Shown piece after piece: positions 18,134 through 27,887 of a stretch of 64,000 nt of DNA; positions within the stretch are counted from its first letter, which is position 1; each line of letters opens with the position of its first letter. Origin of the DNA: SLRI01 sp964402505 (GTDB lineage Bacteria; Pseudomonadota; Alphaproteobacteria; Geminicoccales; Geminicoccaceae); the NCBI GenBank assembly GCA_964402505.1, contig CAYOCP010000026.1:1-64000 (forward strand), in the 5' to 3' direction. The notes beneath the pieces are model-generated. The model did not search any database and was not told the DNA's origin. It was given only the letters and a program-made list of their open reading frames with translations. A program made the translations under genes and the position numbers.

Positions 18134-18744
18134 GCCTCGATCTGCTCTATTTCGCCAACCCCATGTGCTCCTGGTGCTGGGGCTTCGCGCCTGCCGTGCA
18201 GGCGCTGGAAGGCGCCGGGCATCGCGTCACGCTCGCCCTCGGCAGCCTCGGCGCCGACCGTGCGCGGCCGATGCGCGAGAAGGACAAGGCCAGCGTCCGC
18301 GAGCATTGGGAGCATGTCGCCCGGGCGAGCGGCCAGATCTTCGACTTCGCCTTCTTTGCGCGCGAGGGCTTCGTCTACGACACCGAGCCGGCCTGCCGCG
18401 CCGTGCAGCTCGTGCGGGCGCACTACCCGGCTTTGGCGCTCGCCGCCTTCGCCCGGCTGCAGGAGCGCTTCTACGCGCTCGGCCACGACATCACCGAAAA
18501 GGCCCTGTTGCGCGAGGCCGTGGCCGAGTTCGGCATCGCGTCCGAGACGTTCGACGCCGGATTCGACGCGAGCGAGACGGCGGCCATCGTCGCCGCCGAG
18601 TGGCAGCAGACGGCGGCGCTCGGTGTGACCGGCTATCCGACCCTCCTCGCCTTCGCCGGCGGCCGCCCCGAGGTCGTGACCATCGGCTGGCGGCCGCAGG
18701 AGGAGGTGCTCGCCACGGTGGCGAGCCTGGAGGCGGCGGGCTGA
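18130..18744 (+). CDS. DsbA-family (FrnE-like) thioredoxin-fold oxidoreductase
   Basis: A 204-aa protein without a signal peptide. The N-terminal strand LDLLYFANPMCSWCWGFAPA carries the redox CSWC motif and the C-terminal part has the cis-proline loop GVTGYPTLLAF. A helical insert between them is typical of DsbA/FrnE. The start is TTG 18130, overlapping the rhodanese TGA, with AAGGGGG upstream. Cytoplasmic FrnE relatives are linked to oxidative stress; here the substrate is unknown. Confidence 0.88.
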   Translation: MSLDLLYFANPMCSWCWGFAPAVQALEGAGHRVTLALGSLGADRARPMREKDKASVREHWEHVARASGQIFDFAFFAREGFVYDTEPACRAVQLVRAHYPALALAAFARLQERFYALGHDITEKALLREAVAEFGIASETFDAGFDASETAAIVAAEWQQTAALGVTGYPTLLAFAGGRPEVVTIGWRPQEEVLATVASLEAAG

Positions 18745-18754
18745 TCCCGCCCCG

Positions 18755-19384
18755 TCAGTTGCCTTTCTCGTAGAGCGGCGCGAACAGCGTCCAGAGCGTT
18801 ATCTGGTCCGGCAGCCCCGTCTCCGGCAGCTTGGATGCCGCCTGGAAGGCACTGATGGCGGAGGAGGTTCCGGGCCCGAACGCCCCGTCCACCGAGGACT
18901 TGTAGTGGCCGAGCTCGGCCAGCCTCTGCTGCACCTGCGCGAGCGTATCCTTGTAGAGCTGGATGGACTTGCCCTCGCCGGCCGGGATCTGCACCACCTC
19001 GCCCTTCTTCTTCAGGCGCGTCGCAGACGAGACCTGGACGAGACGTGCCACGGCGGCGAAGAACATCTCGTCCGGCACGCGCTCGCAGTGGTTGTGCACC
19101 AGTTCCATGATGAGCTCGGTGGACTGCCAGGGCAGCATGCCGAAGACGCCGTCGACCTCGTCGTTCAGAGCGGTGACGTAGCCGTCGATCCAGCCGCCCG
19201 CGAGGTACATGCCCCGCTCGTCCTGTTTCTTGACCACCTCGAGATACTGGGCACAGGTCCAGGCCCCGGCGCCGCGCAGCCGGAAGACGCCATCCACCGA
19301 GGCGTGCAGGGAACCCGCCGCTCCCATCAGAATCGCCAAAAAGGCGGTGCTCCCGGCCGCGAAGGCCAGCACTCTCTTTCGCAT
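18755..19384 (-). CDS. Exported protein with Rap1a-like helical domain and peptidoglycan-binding domain
   Basis: A 209-aa protein with an N-terminal signal sequence (RKRVLAFAAGSTAFLAILMGAAG). The middle contains two Cys in WTCAQYLEVV and VHNHCERVPDE and a GGWIDGYVTALND block, reminiscent of Rap1a/Tai immunity-type domains. The C-terminus is a PG-binding type 1 repeat (VQQRLAELGHYKSSVDGAFGPGT). This suggests a periplasmic cell-wall protein. The Rap1a comparison is tentative. It lies 79 bp downstream of rlpA on the same strand. ATG 19384 begins the signal peptide. Confidence 0.7.
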   Translation of the reverse strand: MRKRVLAFAAGSTAFLAILMGAAGSLHASVDGVFRLRGAGAWTCAQYLEVVKKQDERGMYLAGGWIDGYVTALNDEVDGVFGMLPWQSTELIMELVHNHCERVPDEMFFAAVARLVQVSSATRLKKKGEVVQIPAGEGKSIQLYKDTLAQVQQRLAELGHYKSSVDGAFGPGTSSAISAFQAASKLPETGLPDQITLWTLFAPLYEKGN

Positions 19385-19463
19385 GCGCGCTTCTCCGGTT
19401 GCCCGACGATCGAAATAACCGGCCCACGCGATATGGCAAGCCCGCCCGACGGCTCCCGGCCCA

Positions 19464-19970
19464 TCAGGCACCTTTGGCCGGCACGACCTGCACACGGGTG
19501 ATCCCATCCCGAAGAAAGCCCAAAAGCCGGGCGGCGGCGCGGGAGAGATCGATGATGCGCTCGGCGATGAAGGGACCGCGATCGTTGATCACGACATCGA
19601 CGCTCCGGCCGTTCTCGAGGTTGAGCACCGTCACGGCCGTGCCGAACGGCAGCTCCGGATGCGCCGCCGTCATGGCCTCGGGATCGAAGGGCTCGCCGCT
19701 CGCCGTCGGCAGGCCGGCGAACGCCTCCCCGTACCAGGAGGCCTCGCCCACCTCCCCCGAGCGGTGCGACGGCGCGGCGGCGCGCGTGATCGCCGGATGC
19801 CGGTCGCCGCGCGGGGGCGCCGCCACCCCGGCCTTCGCGGCAACCGCCTGGCCCGTCGTCGGCGAAGCGGCAATCGGGTGCGCAGTGCCGCAACCGCCGA
19901 GCGGAGCCAGGATCAGGGGCAGCAGGAGCCAGCCGGTGCCGGCCGCAAGGGCGAAGCGACCCTCGAGCAT
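19464..19970 (-). CDS. rlpA: RlpA-family septal ring lipoprotein
   Basis: A 168-aa predicted lipoprotein with lipobox LAPLGGC and a double-psi beta-barrel: GEASWYGEAFAGLPTASGEPF, then AAHPELPFGTAVTVLN and VINDRGPFIAERIIDLS (with the conserved Asp). RlpA proteins are lytic transglycosylases acting on denuded glycan at the septum. No C-terminal SPOR domain is present, so septal targeting may be absent. ATG 19970 (MLEGRFALA) is preferred over an upstream ATG because it starts the signal peptide. Confidence 0.88.
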   Translation of the reverse strand: MLEGRFALAAGTGWLLLPLILAPLGGCGTAHPIAASPTTGQAVAAKAGVAAPPRGDRHPAITRAAAPSHRSGEVGEASWYGEAFAGLPTASGEPFDPEAMTAAHPELPFGTAVTVLNLENGRSVDVVINDRGPFIAERIIDLSRAAARLLGFLRDGITRVQVVPAKGA

Positions 19971-20100
19971 GCGCAGGTTCCATCTTCCGGGCGGCCCGTT
20001 TCGCCACACGAGACCGTCGACCGCGAAAAATCCTCACCTGCGTATGCTCTAGCGCCTCGCGGTTAACCTCCGCCTAAGCTCCGGGTGTTTTTTTCGCCGC

Positions 20101-21819
<1,719 letters not shown>

Positions 21820-21939
21820 CGGGCTTCTCCTCCAAGCGAAAGCGGTCCGAAGGCTAGCACCGGGGCGAGGCGAGAGCCATGGACTTGGGCGCCCGGCAAT
21901 CCTACCTTTGCGCGAACCCTGATCCAGTTCTCGAGAGCC

Positions 21940-23679
21940 ATGGCCGGGCCTGCCATCGAGCGCCGCCTGGCGGCGATCACCGCCGCCGATATCGCCGGCT
22001 ACTCCGGCCGCATGGAAGCCGACGAGGCCGGCACGCTGGCGCGCCTGCGAACCCTCTTCGACGAGGTGGTGACCCCGAGCATCGCCGCCTTCGACGGCCG
22101 CCTCTTCAAGACCATGGGCGACGGCTTCCTCGCCGAGTTCAGAAGCGCCCTCGGCGCCGTCGAGCATGCACGCCACCTGCAGGCGGCGGTGGCCGCCCGG
22201 TCCGAAGCCTCCGCACCGGCGCTCGTCTTCAGGATCGGCATCAGCCTCGGCGACGTGATGGTCGTCGGCGACGACCTTCTCGGCAACGCCGTCAATATCG
22301 CGGCCCGGATGGAGAAGCTGGCCGAGCCCGGCGGCATCTGCGTCTCGGCCACCGTGCACGAGCACATCCGCCAGGCACCGGGCTTCGCCTTCACGGATCT
22401 CGGCCCCCAGAAGGTCAAGGGCCTCGCCCGGCCGGTCCACGCCTTCGCCCTCGGCGGCCCGGCGCCGGCCGCGAGCCCGCCGCCGCCGCCGCCCGAGAGC
22501 CGCCCGTCGATCGTCGTCATGCCGCTCCGCAATCTCGGCGGGGCGGAGGAGGACGGCTACTTCGCCGACGGCATGGCCGAGGAGCTCACGACCGCCCTCG
22601 CCCGCATCCGCTGGCTCACCGTCATCGCCCGCAACTCCGCCTTCGCCGCGCGCGAGCGCACCGCCGGAGCCGGCGAGGCGGCCGCCGCCCTCGGTGTGCG
22701 CTACGTGCTCGAAGGCAGCGTCCGGCGCGCCGCCGGGCGCGTCCGGCTCAATGTCCAGCTCCTCGATTCCGCGACCGGCCGCACGCTCTGGGCCGAGCGC
22801 TTCGAGGGGGCCGTGGCCGATGTCTTCGAGCTCCAGGACCGGATCACCGAAGGCGTCATCGGCGCCATCGAGCCCCGAATGAAGCAGGCGGAGATCGAGC
22901 GTGCGCGGCGCAAACGGCCGGAGGACATGGGCAGCTACGACCATTACCTCCGCGCCGTGGCCGGCATGTACGAGAACACCCCCGAAGGCCGCACCCTCGC
23001 CCTCGACCACGCGGCACGGGCGCTCGCCATCGACCCGGGCTACAGCGAGGCGCACGGCGTCGCCGCGTGGTGCCATTTCGCCCGCGGCCTCTGGGAGGCG
23101 GGCTTCGATCCCGGCACGCCCGAGGCGGCGCTTCGCCATGCCGAGGCCGTGCGCGCCAGCCGCACCGAGGACGCGACGACCCTGGCCCACGCCGCCATCG
23201 CCTACGCCTTCGCCACCGGCGACCACAGGGCGGCGCTCGAGATGATCGACCGCGCCATCGCCCTCAACCCGAGCTCGGTCCACGCTCACGGCCACGGTGC
23301 CGTGATCTGCACCTGGGCCGGCGAGTACACCCGGGCGATCGAGCTCGGCGAGCGCGCGCTCCGCCTTTCCCCCTTCGATCCCTTCAGCGTCATGGCCTGG
23401 GCCGGCATGGCCGGTGCCCGGCTGCGGCTCGGCGACCACCTGGCCGCCCTCGAGCTCGCCCGAAAGGCGCTGCAGGTCTACCCGGCGCACGTCCCTTCCC
23501 ACCTCATCGCCATCGCCGCCCTGATGCTGCTCGGCAGGATCGACGAGGCCCGCGCGGCGGTAGGCCGCTTCAGGACCCTGGCACCGGGCTTCAGGATCGG
23601 CCAGGAGCACCCCGTCCTGCACGTGTTCGCCGACGCGCTCCACGAGGCGGGCCTTCCCGATTCCGCACCCAAGGGCTAA
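21940..23679 (+). CDS. Class III adenylate/guanylate cyclase with TolB-like and TPR region
   Basis: A 579-aa protein. Residues 1-170 form a cyclase homology domain: metal Asp in ITAADIAGYSGRM and in TMGDGFLAEF, RIGISLGDVMVVGDDLLGN, and the NIAARMEKL segment with the transition-state Asn/Arg. A proline linker (PPPPPP) leads to a TolB/FlgO-like domain (SIVVMPLRNLGG to AERFEGAVADVFELQDRI) at about 185-300, then TPR-like helices to the end. No membrane segment. This architecture is common in rhizobial-type bacteria. Output could be cAMP; the trigger is unknown. Confidence 0.88.
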   Translation: MAGPAIERRLAAITAADIAGYSGRMEADEAGTLARLRTLFDEVVTPSIAAFDGRLFKTMGDGFLAEFRSALGAVEHARHLQAAVAARSEASAPALVFRIGISLGDVMVVGDDLLGNAVNIAARMEKLAEPGGICVSATVHEHIRQAPGFAFTDLGPQKVKGLARPVHAFALGGPAPAASPPPPPPESRPSIVVMPLRNLGGAEEDGYFADGMAEELTTALARIRWLTVIARNSAFAARERTAGAGEAAAALGVRYVLEGSVRRAAGRVRLNVQLLDSATGRTLWAERFEGAVADVFELQDRITEGVIGAIEPRMKQAEIERARRKRPEDMGSYDHYLRAVAGMYENTPEGRTLALDHAARALAIDPGYSEAHGVAAWCHFARGLWEAGFDPGTPEAALRHAEAVRASRTEDATTLAHAAIAYAFATGDHRAALEMIDRAIALNPSSVHAHGHGAVICTWAGEYTRAIELGERALRLSPFDPFSVMAWAGMAGARLRLGDHLAALELARKALQVYPAHVPSHLIAIAALMLLGRIDEARAAVGRFRTLAPGFRIGQEHPVLHVFADALHEAGLPDSAPKG

Positions 23680-23713
23680 AGCGGAGCCGCGAACCGCAAC
23701 GGGGGAGGATCGG

Positions 23714-24646
23714 ATGGCCGACCGGACGAACGAGTACGACATCATCGAGCGCAGCTTCGCCAACCTCATCGGCGGCAACATGCGCCTTCGGCAGCTCTGG
23801 ACCGGTGCCGCCTGGACCGAGGGGCCGGTCTACTTCCGGGACGGCGACTTCCTCCTCTTCTCCGACATCCCGAACAACCGCATCATGCGCTTCGTTCCCG
23901 ATCCCAGCGGGCTCGACGGCCAGGTGAGCGTCTACCGCCAGCCCTCCTTCAACACCAACGGACACACCCGAGATCGCGAGGGGCGCCTCGTCTCCTGCAG
24001 CCACGGAGCACGCTGCGTCCTCCGCACCGAGCTCGACGGCAGGGTCACCACCCTGGTCGACCGCTTCGAGAAGAAGCGCCTCAACTCGCCCAACGACGTC
24101 GTGGTCAAGTCCGACGGCACGATCTGGTTCACCGACCCGCCCTACGGCATCCTGACCGACCTCGAGGGTCACAAGGGCGATCTGGAATACGGCGGCTGCC
24201 ACGTCTTCCGCCTCGATCCCGCTGACGGCAGTCTCGCCGCCGTCTGCACCGACTTCGTCAAGCCCAACGGCCTCGCCTTCTCGCTGGACGAGAAGCTGCT
24301 CTACATCGCCGACACGGGGGCGAGCCACGATCCGGACGGGCCCCGGCACATCCGCAAATTCACCGTGAGGGACGACAACACGCTCGCCGGCGGCGAGGTG
24401 TTCGCCACCTGCGACGCCGGACTCTTCGACGGCTTCCGCCTGGACACCGAGGGACGCATCTGGTCGTCGGCCGCGGACGGCGTGCACTGCTTCGACGTGG
24501 GCGGCACGCTGATCGGCAAGATCCGCGTCCCCGAGGTCGTCGCCAATGTCTGCTTCGGCGGTGCCAAGCGCAACCGGCTCTACATCTGCGGCACCACCTC
24601 GCTCTACGCTGTCTACACTCACGTCAACGGTGCCCAGACACCTTGA
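23714..24646 (+). CDS. SMP-30/gluconolactonase-family lactonase
   Basis: A 310-aa six-bladed propeller enzyme that probably opens sugar lactones. Metal-site residues are visible: Glu in TEGPVYFRDGDF, Asn in LNSPNDVVVKSDG, and Asp in LYIADTG. TIWFTDPPYGI and FDGFRLDTEGRIW are family blocks. No signal peptide. It starts 34 bp after the cyclase and 31 bp before the YdcF gene, all on the plus strand. A metabolic link with the sugar-acid dehydratase at 20.1-21.8 kb is plausible but they are in separate transcripts. Confidence 0.85.
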   Translation: MADRTNEYDIIERSFANLIGGNMRLRQLWTGAAWTEGPVYFRDGDFLLFSDIPNNRIMRFVPDPSGLDGQVSVYRQPSFNTNGHTRDREGRLVSCSHGARCVLRTELDGRVTTLVDRFEKKRLNSPNDVVVKSDGTIWFTDPPYGILTDLEGHKGDLEYGGCHVFRLDPADGSLAAVCTDFVKPNGLAFSLDEKLLYIADTGASHDPDGPRHIRKFTVRDDNTLAGGEVFATCDAGLFDGFRLDTEGRIWSSAADGVHCFDVGGTLIGKIRVPEVVANVCFGGAKRNRLYICGTTSLYAVYTHVNGAQTP

Positions 24647-24677
24647 GCGCCGGGCCTGAGCCAGCGAGATCCGGCGG

Positions 24678-25448
24678 TTGAGCTATTACCTCTCGAAGCT
24701 CGTCTGGCTCGTGCTGATGCCGAGCAACCTGCTGGGCCTCCTGCTCCTCATGGGCGTGGTGCTGCGCCGCTGGTGGCTGGTGCGGAGCGTGGTGGCGTTG
24801 CTGATGCTGCTCGTCCTGGTGCCGGTGGGGCTCTGGCTGCATCTGCCGCTCGAGGATCGCTTCGCCCGGCCCGAAACCCTGCCCGAACGCGTCGATGGCA
24901 TCATCGTCCTGGGCGGCGCCCAGGAGCAGCAGGTGACCAGCGCCCGGGGCGTGCTGGCCCTCGACCAGCACGGCGAGAGGCTGATCGAGGGGCTGGCGCT
25001 GGCGCTCCGCCACCCCGAAGCGCGCCTCGTCTTCAGCGGCCGGACCGGTGTGGTGGGCGGGTTCGGCGGCAGCGAGCAGATCGTGAACGAGCTCTACGTC
25101 GACCTGATGGGCTTCGATGCGGGCCGCGCGCTCTACGAGGACCGCTCGCGCAACACCTGGGAGAACGCGCTCCTCACCCAGGCGGTCCTGGATCCGAAGC
25201 CCGGCGAGGTCTGGCTGCTCGTCACCTCTGCGGCGCACATGCCGCGCTCGATGGGAGTCTTTCGAAGGCTCGGCTTCGACGTGGTGCCCTGGCCCGTCGA
25301 CTACCGCACGCCGGGCGGCTTGCGCTGGCCCTTGAGCTTCTCCGCGGCCGCCCGGCTCGACGAGCTCGACCTCGCCGCGCGCGAATGGGTCGGGCTCCTC
25401 GCCTACCGCCTCATGGGTCGGACCGGCGCCCTCCTCCCGGCACCCTGA
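24678..25448 (+). CDS. YdcF/ElyC-family (DUF218) membrane protein
   Basis: A 256-aa protein with two N-terminal membrane helices (VWLVLMPSNLLGLLLLMGVV and VVALLMLLVLVPVGLWL). They are followed by a DUF218 Rossmann-like domain: DGIIVLGGAQEQQV, LVFSGRTG, ALYEDRSRNTWENALL, and VTSAAHMPRSMGVFRRLGFDVVPWPVDY. Family members such as ElyC act in envelope/undecaprenyl carrier balance. Start TTG 24678 is the only start upstream of the first helix. The gene ends at a strong bidirectional hairpin. Confidence 0.88.
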   Translation: MSYYLSKLVWLVLMPSNLLGLLLLMGVVLRRWWLVRSVVALLMLLVLVPVGLWLHLPLEDRFARPETLPERVDGIIVLGGAQEQQVTSARGVLALDQHGERLIEGLALALRHPEARLVFSGRTGVVGGFGGSEQIVNELYVDLMGFDAGRALYEDRSRNTWENALLTQAVLDPKPGEVWLLVTSAAHMPRSMGVFRRLGFDVVPWPVDYRTPGGLRWPLSFSAAARLDELDLAAREWVGLLAYRLMGRTGALLPAP

Positions 25449-25451
25449 ACG

Positions 25452-25483
25452 CGGATCGCCCATGCCGGGGCATGGGCGATCCG
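25452..25483. terminator. 15-bp perfect hairpin between convergent genes
   Basis: Arms 25452-25466 (CGGATCGCCCATGCC) and 25469-25483 are exact reverse complements with a 2-nt apex. It sits four bases after the YdcF stop and 43 bp beyond the end of the convergent small secreted gene. Placement and strength fit a bidirectional terminator, though no T-run is present. Confidence 0.65.
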
Positions 25484-25526
25484 GTCCGAGGCCGGTCCTC
25501 TGCCTCTGGCTCGAAGGGCGAGAGGC

Positions 25527-25784
25527 TTACTGGCCGCCGAGCTGCTGGTCGGCCGTGTGCAGATGCTCGAGGCACATCTGCTCGTTGTCCTCGGCCTGCG
25601 CCTTGACGGCGGCGTCCATCGCCTCCTGGGCCTTGGCCTTCTGCTCGTCCGAGGCGCTGTCGAACTTGGCCTGGACGACCGGCATGTACTCGGCGCAGTT
25701 CTCGGCCTGGGCGAAGCCGGTCTCGGCGCCGGCAACGGCGAGGACGACGGCGAGGGCCGCTCCGGCGAGGAATTTCGTGCTCAT
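25527..25784 (-). CDS. Small secreted two-Cys helical protein, paralogue 1
   Basis: An 85-aa protein with a Sec signal peptide ending GAETGFAQA, then ENCAEYMPVVQAKFDSASDEQ, a charged helical stretch rich in Ala, Lys, Gln and Glu, and NEQMCLEHLHTADQQLGGQ. Two cysteines bracket the helices and could form a disulfide. The start ATG 25784 has GGGAG upstream. A nearly identical gene follows at 26036-26293. I do not recognise the family. An exported, stress- or metal-linked helper is possible but unsupported. Confidence 0.75.
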   Translation of the reverse strand: MSTKFLAGAALAVVLAVAGAETGFAQAENCAEYMPVVQAKFDSASDEQKAKAQEAMDAAVKAQAEDNEQMCLEHLHTADQQLGGQ

Positions 25785-26035
25785 GGCGTGACTCCCTTTG
25801 ATTGCTGGTTCGAGGTTCCGACGACGATCGCCGAGCGCATCGGCGAGCCGCCGGAAGGGCACGCGGCAGTCTCGCCCGGCCCTGCCGACTCTTCAAGCCT
25901 TTTCGTTCTGTGGCAAACGCTTATGCGAAGCTGCGACCGGAACGGCGGCGAGGCCGAGCCGCAGGGCATGCCACCTCGCCATGCAAGGACGCCATCCGGC
26001 CGCGCTTCGATCCCTCGAGCGAGCCGATGGGTAGC

Positions 26036-26293
26036 CTACTGGCCGCCGAGCTCCTGGTCGGCCATGTGCAGATGCTCGAGGCACATCTGCTCGTTGTTCT
26101 CCTTTTGCGCCTTCTGCGCCTCGTCCATCGACTTCTGGGCCTTGGCCTTCATCTCGTCGGAGGCGCTGTCGAACTTGGCCTGGACGACCGGCATGTACTC
26201 GGCGCAGTTCTCGGCCTGGGCGAAGCCGGTCTCGGCGCCGGCGAAGGCGAGCAATGCCGCGAGAACGGCGCCGCCGAGGATCTTCTTGTTCAT
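26036..26293 (-). CDS. Small secreted two-Cys helical protein, paralogue 2
   Basis: Also 85 aa, with signal peptide MNKKILGGAVLAALLAFAGA and the same ENCAEYMPVVQAKFDSASDE and NEQMCLEHLHMADQELGGQ blocks. The central helix differs (KAKAQKSMDEAQKAQKEN), being more Lys-rich. GGGAG precedes the ATG. The 250-bp gap to paralogue 1 holds no gene and lacks obvious repeats, so each probably has its own promoter. Recent tandem duplication with divergence only in the helix. Function unknown. Confidence 0.75.
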   Translation of the reverse strand: MNKKILGGAVLAALLAFAGAETGFAQAENCAEYMPVVQAKFDSASDEMKAKAQKSMDEAQKAQKENNEQMCLEHLHMADQELGGQ

Positions 26294-26582
26294 CGCTTTC
26301 TCCCATCGGTTGGTCCGGCCGATCGAGCGCTGCCGATCCCTCGGCGGCCGCCCGGGCCACGCTCGATACTGGCCGATCCACCCGCCACACTCCAGGGGTT
26401 TTGCACCGCCGCCCGCAATTTACGGTAAGCTGCGCGGTTTATGGCGCGCGCGCACGGCACTCTTCGCACCGGCGCGGCAAAGTGAAGCGTTCCGCCGGCC
26501 GGTGATGCAGAAGCTCCCGCCCTCGCCTACCTCCACCGGGCGGCCGGCCGTTCGCGCCGTCTCACACGGAGGTGCTGTCTGA

Positions 26583-26942
26583 ATGTCCGGCCTTGCCAGG
26601 AATGCCGCTGCCGCGGCCAAGCTCATGGAGCCGCGCACCGTTTTGGCCGCCTGGAGCCTCTGGCGGCAGGCGGCCGAGACGGCGATGCATTCGGCGCTGA
26701 CGATCCAGGCACGGCTCGCCCTGATCGGCACGGCCATGATGACCGGGAAGGAGTATCCCTGGGCCGAGATGTCCTTGATGGTCCTCGAGAAGCAGCAGGC
26801 GGTCATGGATTCGGCCTACGCCGCCTGGCGCGCCAATCCGGCCTTCGCCACCGATCCCAGGGCCGCGCTGCGCATGAGCACGGCCGGCCTCCGGCCCTAC
26901 CGTCAAAAGACCCGCAGCAATGCGCGGCGGCTGTCGAAATAG
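26583..26942 (+). CDS. Hypothetical helical protein, possibly phasin-like
   Basis: A 119-aa all-helical protein with no signal peptide. The core TVLAAWSLWRQAAETAMHSALTIQARLAL, split over about 30 residues, and the WAEMSLMVLEKQQAVMDSAYAAW block are amphipathic and Ala/Met-rich, like proteins that coat PHA granules. It is encoded opposite phaB, ending 72 bp from its stop. The phasin idea rests on composition and context only; it lacks the classic phasin motif I would look for. The 288 bp before it hold nothing recognisable. Confidence 0.5.
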   Translation: MSGLARNAAAAAKLMEPRTVLAAWSLWRQAAETAMHSALTIQARLALIGTAMMTGKEYPWAEMSLMVLEKQQAVMDSAYAAWRANPAFATDPRAALRMSTAGLRPYRQKTRSNARRLSK

Positions 26943-26950
26943 CCGAGACC

Positions 26951-26989
26951 CCGATCAGGCGCGCTCCCGGAGGCGGAAGGCCTGATCGG
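26951..26989. terminator. 10-bp-stem hairpin between convergent genes
   Basis: CCGATCAGGC (26951-26960) pairs with GCCTGATCGG (26980-26989) across a 19-nt loop. It lies between the stop of the small helical protein gene and the stop of phaB, the place expected for a shared terminator. The loop is long, so confidence is moderate. Confidence 0.4.
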
Positions 26990-27014
26990 ACCTCCGGGGG
27001 GCGCCGCCCGCCGC

Positions 27015-27740
27015 TCAGGTCATGTACTGGCCGCCGTTCGGGGAGATGGTGGAGCCGGTGAGGAAGCCCGCCTCGTCGCTGGCGAGGAAGACGACGCAGC
27101 GGGCGATCTCCTCGGGCTCGCCCAGGCGGCCGACCGGGATCTGCGGGATGATGCGCTCGTTCAGCACTTTCTCGTCGATGGCGCGGACCATCTCGGTGCC
27201 GATATAGCCCGGGCAAATGGCGTTGACGGTGACGCCGACCCTGGCACCCTCCTGGGCGAGGGCGCGGGTGAAGCCGATGTCGCCGGCCTTGGCGGCGGAG
27301 TAGTTGGTCTGACCCGCCTGGCCCTTCTGGCCGTTGACCGAGCTGATCTGGATGATGCGGCCGAACTTGCGCTCGCGCATCCCGGGCCAGACCGGGTGGG
27401 TCATGTTGAAGACGCCGTTGAGATTGGTCGAGATCACCTCGTTCCACTGTTGCGGCGTCATGCGGTGGAACATGGCATCGCGGGTGATGCCGGCGTTGTT
27501 CACCAGAATCTCGACCGGCCCGAGCTCGGCCTCGACCTTCTTGATGCCGGCCGCGCAGGCATCGTAGTCGGCGACACTCCACTTGAAGACGGGAATGCCG
27601 GTCTCGGCCTTGAACTTGCTCGCCGCCTCGTCATTGCCGGCGTAGTTGGCGGCCACCTTGTAGCCGGCCTCCTTGAGCGCCACCGAGATCGCGGCGCCAA
27701 TGCCCCGGCTGCCGCCGGTCACCAATGCAACTCGAGCCAT
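27015..27740 (-). CDS. phaB: Acetoacetyl-CoA reductase
   Basis: A 241-aa short-chain dehydrogenase that reduces acetoacetyl-CoA to (R)-3-hydroxybutyryl-CoA with NADPH for PHB synthesis. It has ALVTGGSRGIGAAIS (cofactor loop), LVNNAGITRDAMFHRM, the catalytic Ser in IIQISSVNGQKGQAG and YSAAKAG (YxxxK). QTNYSAAKAGDIGFTRALA is characteristic of PhaB. Start ATG 27740 (MARVALVTG). It follows phaA after a 147-bp gap on the same strand. No PHA synthase gene is in the window. Confidence 0.95.
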   Translation of the reverse strand: MARVALVTGGSRGIGAAISVALKEAGYKVAANYAGNDEAASKFKAETGIPVFKWSVADYDACAAGIKKVEAELGPVEILVNNAGITRDAMFHRMTPQQWNEVISTNLNGVFNMTHPVWPGMRERKFGRIIQISSVNGQKGQAGQTNYSAAKAGDIGFTRALAQEGARVGVTVNAICPGYIGTEMVRAIDEKVLNERIIPQIPVGRLGEPEEIARCVVFLASDEAGFLTGSTISPNGGQYMT

Positions 27741-27887
27741 GTCGTGTTCTCCCCTGGTTGCCGTCAATTCGCTGCCCGACCGTCTGGCCCCGGGCCCAGC
27801 CTCGTTCGGGCGGCCGGAATGTCAAGCCGGGCGGCAGGTCCCCCGCCGCCCGGCCCGTCGATCACAATTCGATCGCCAGGATCCGGC

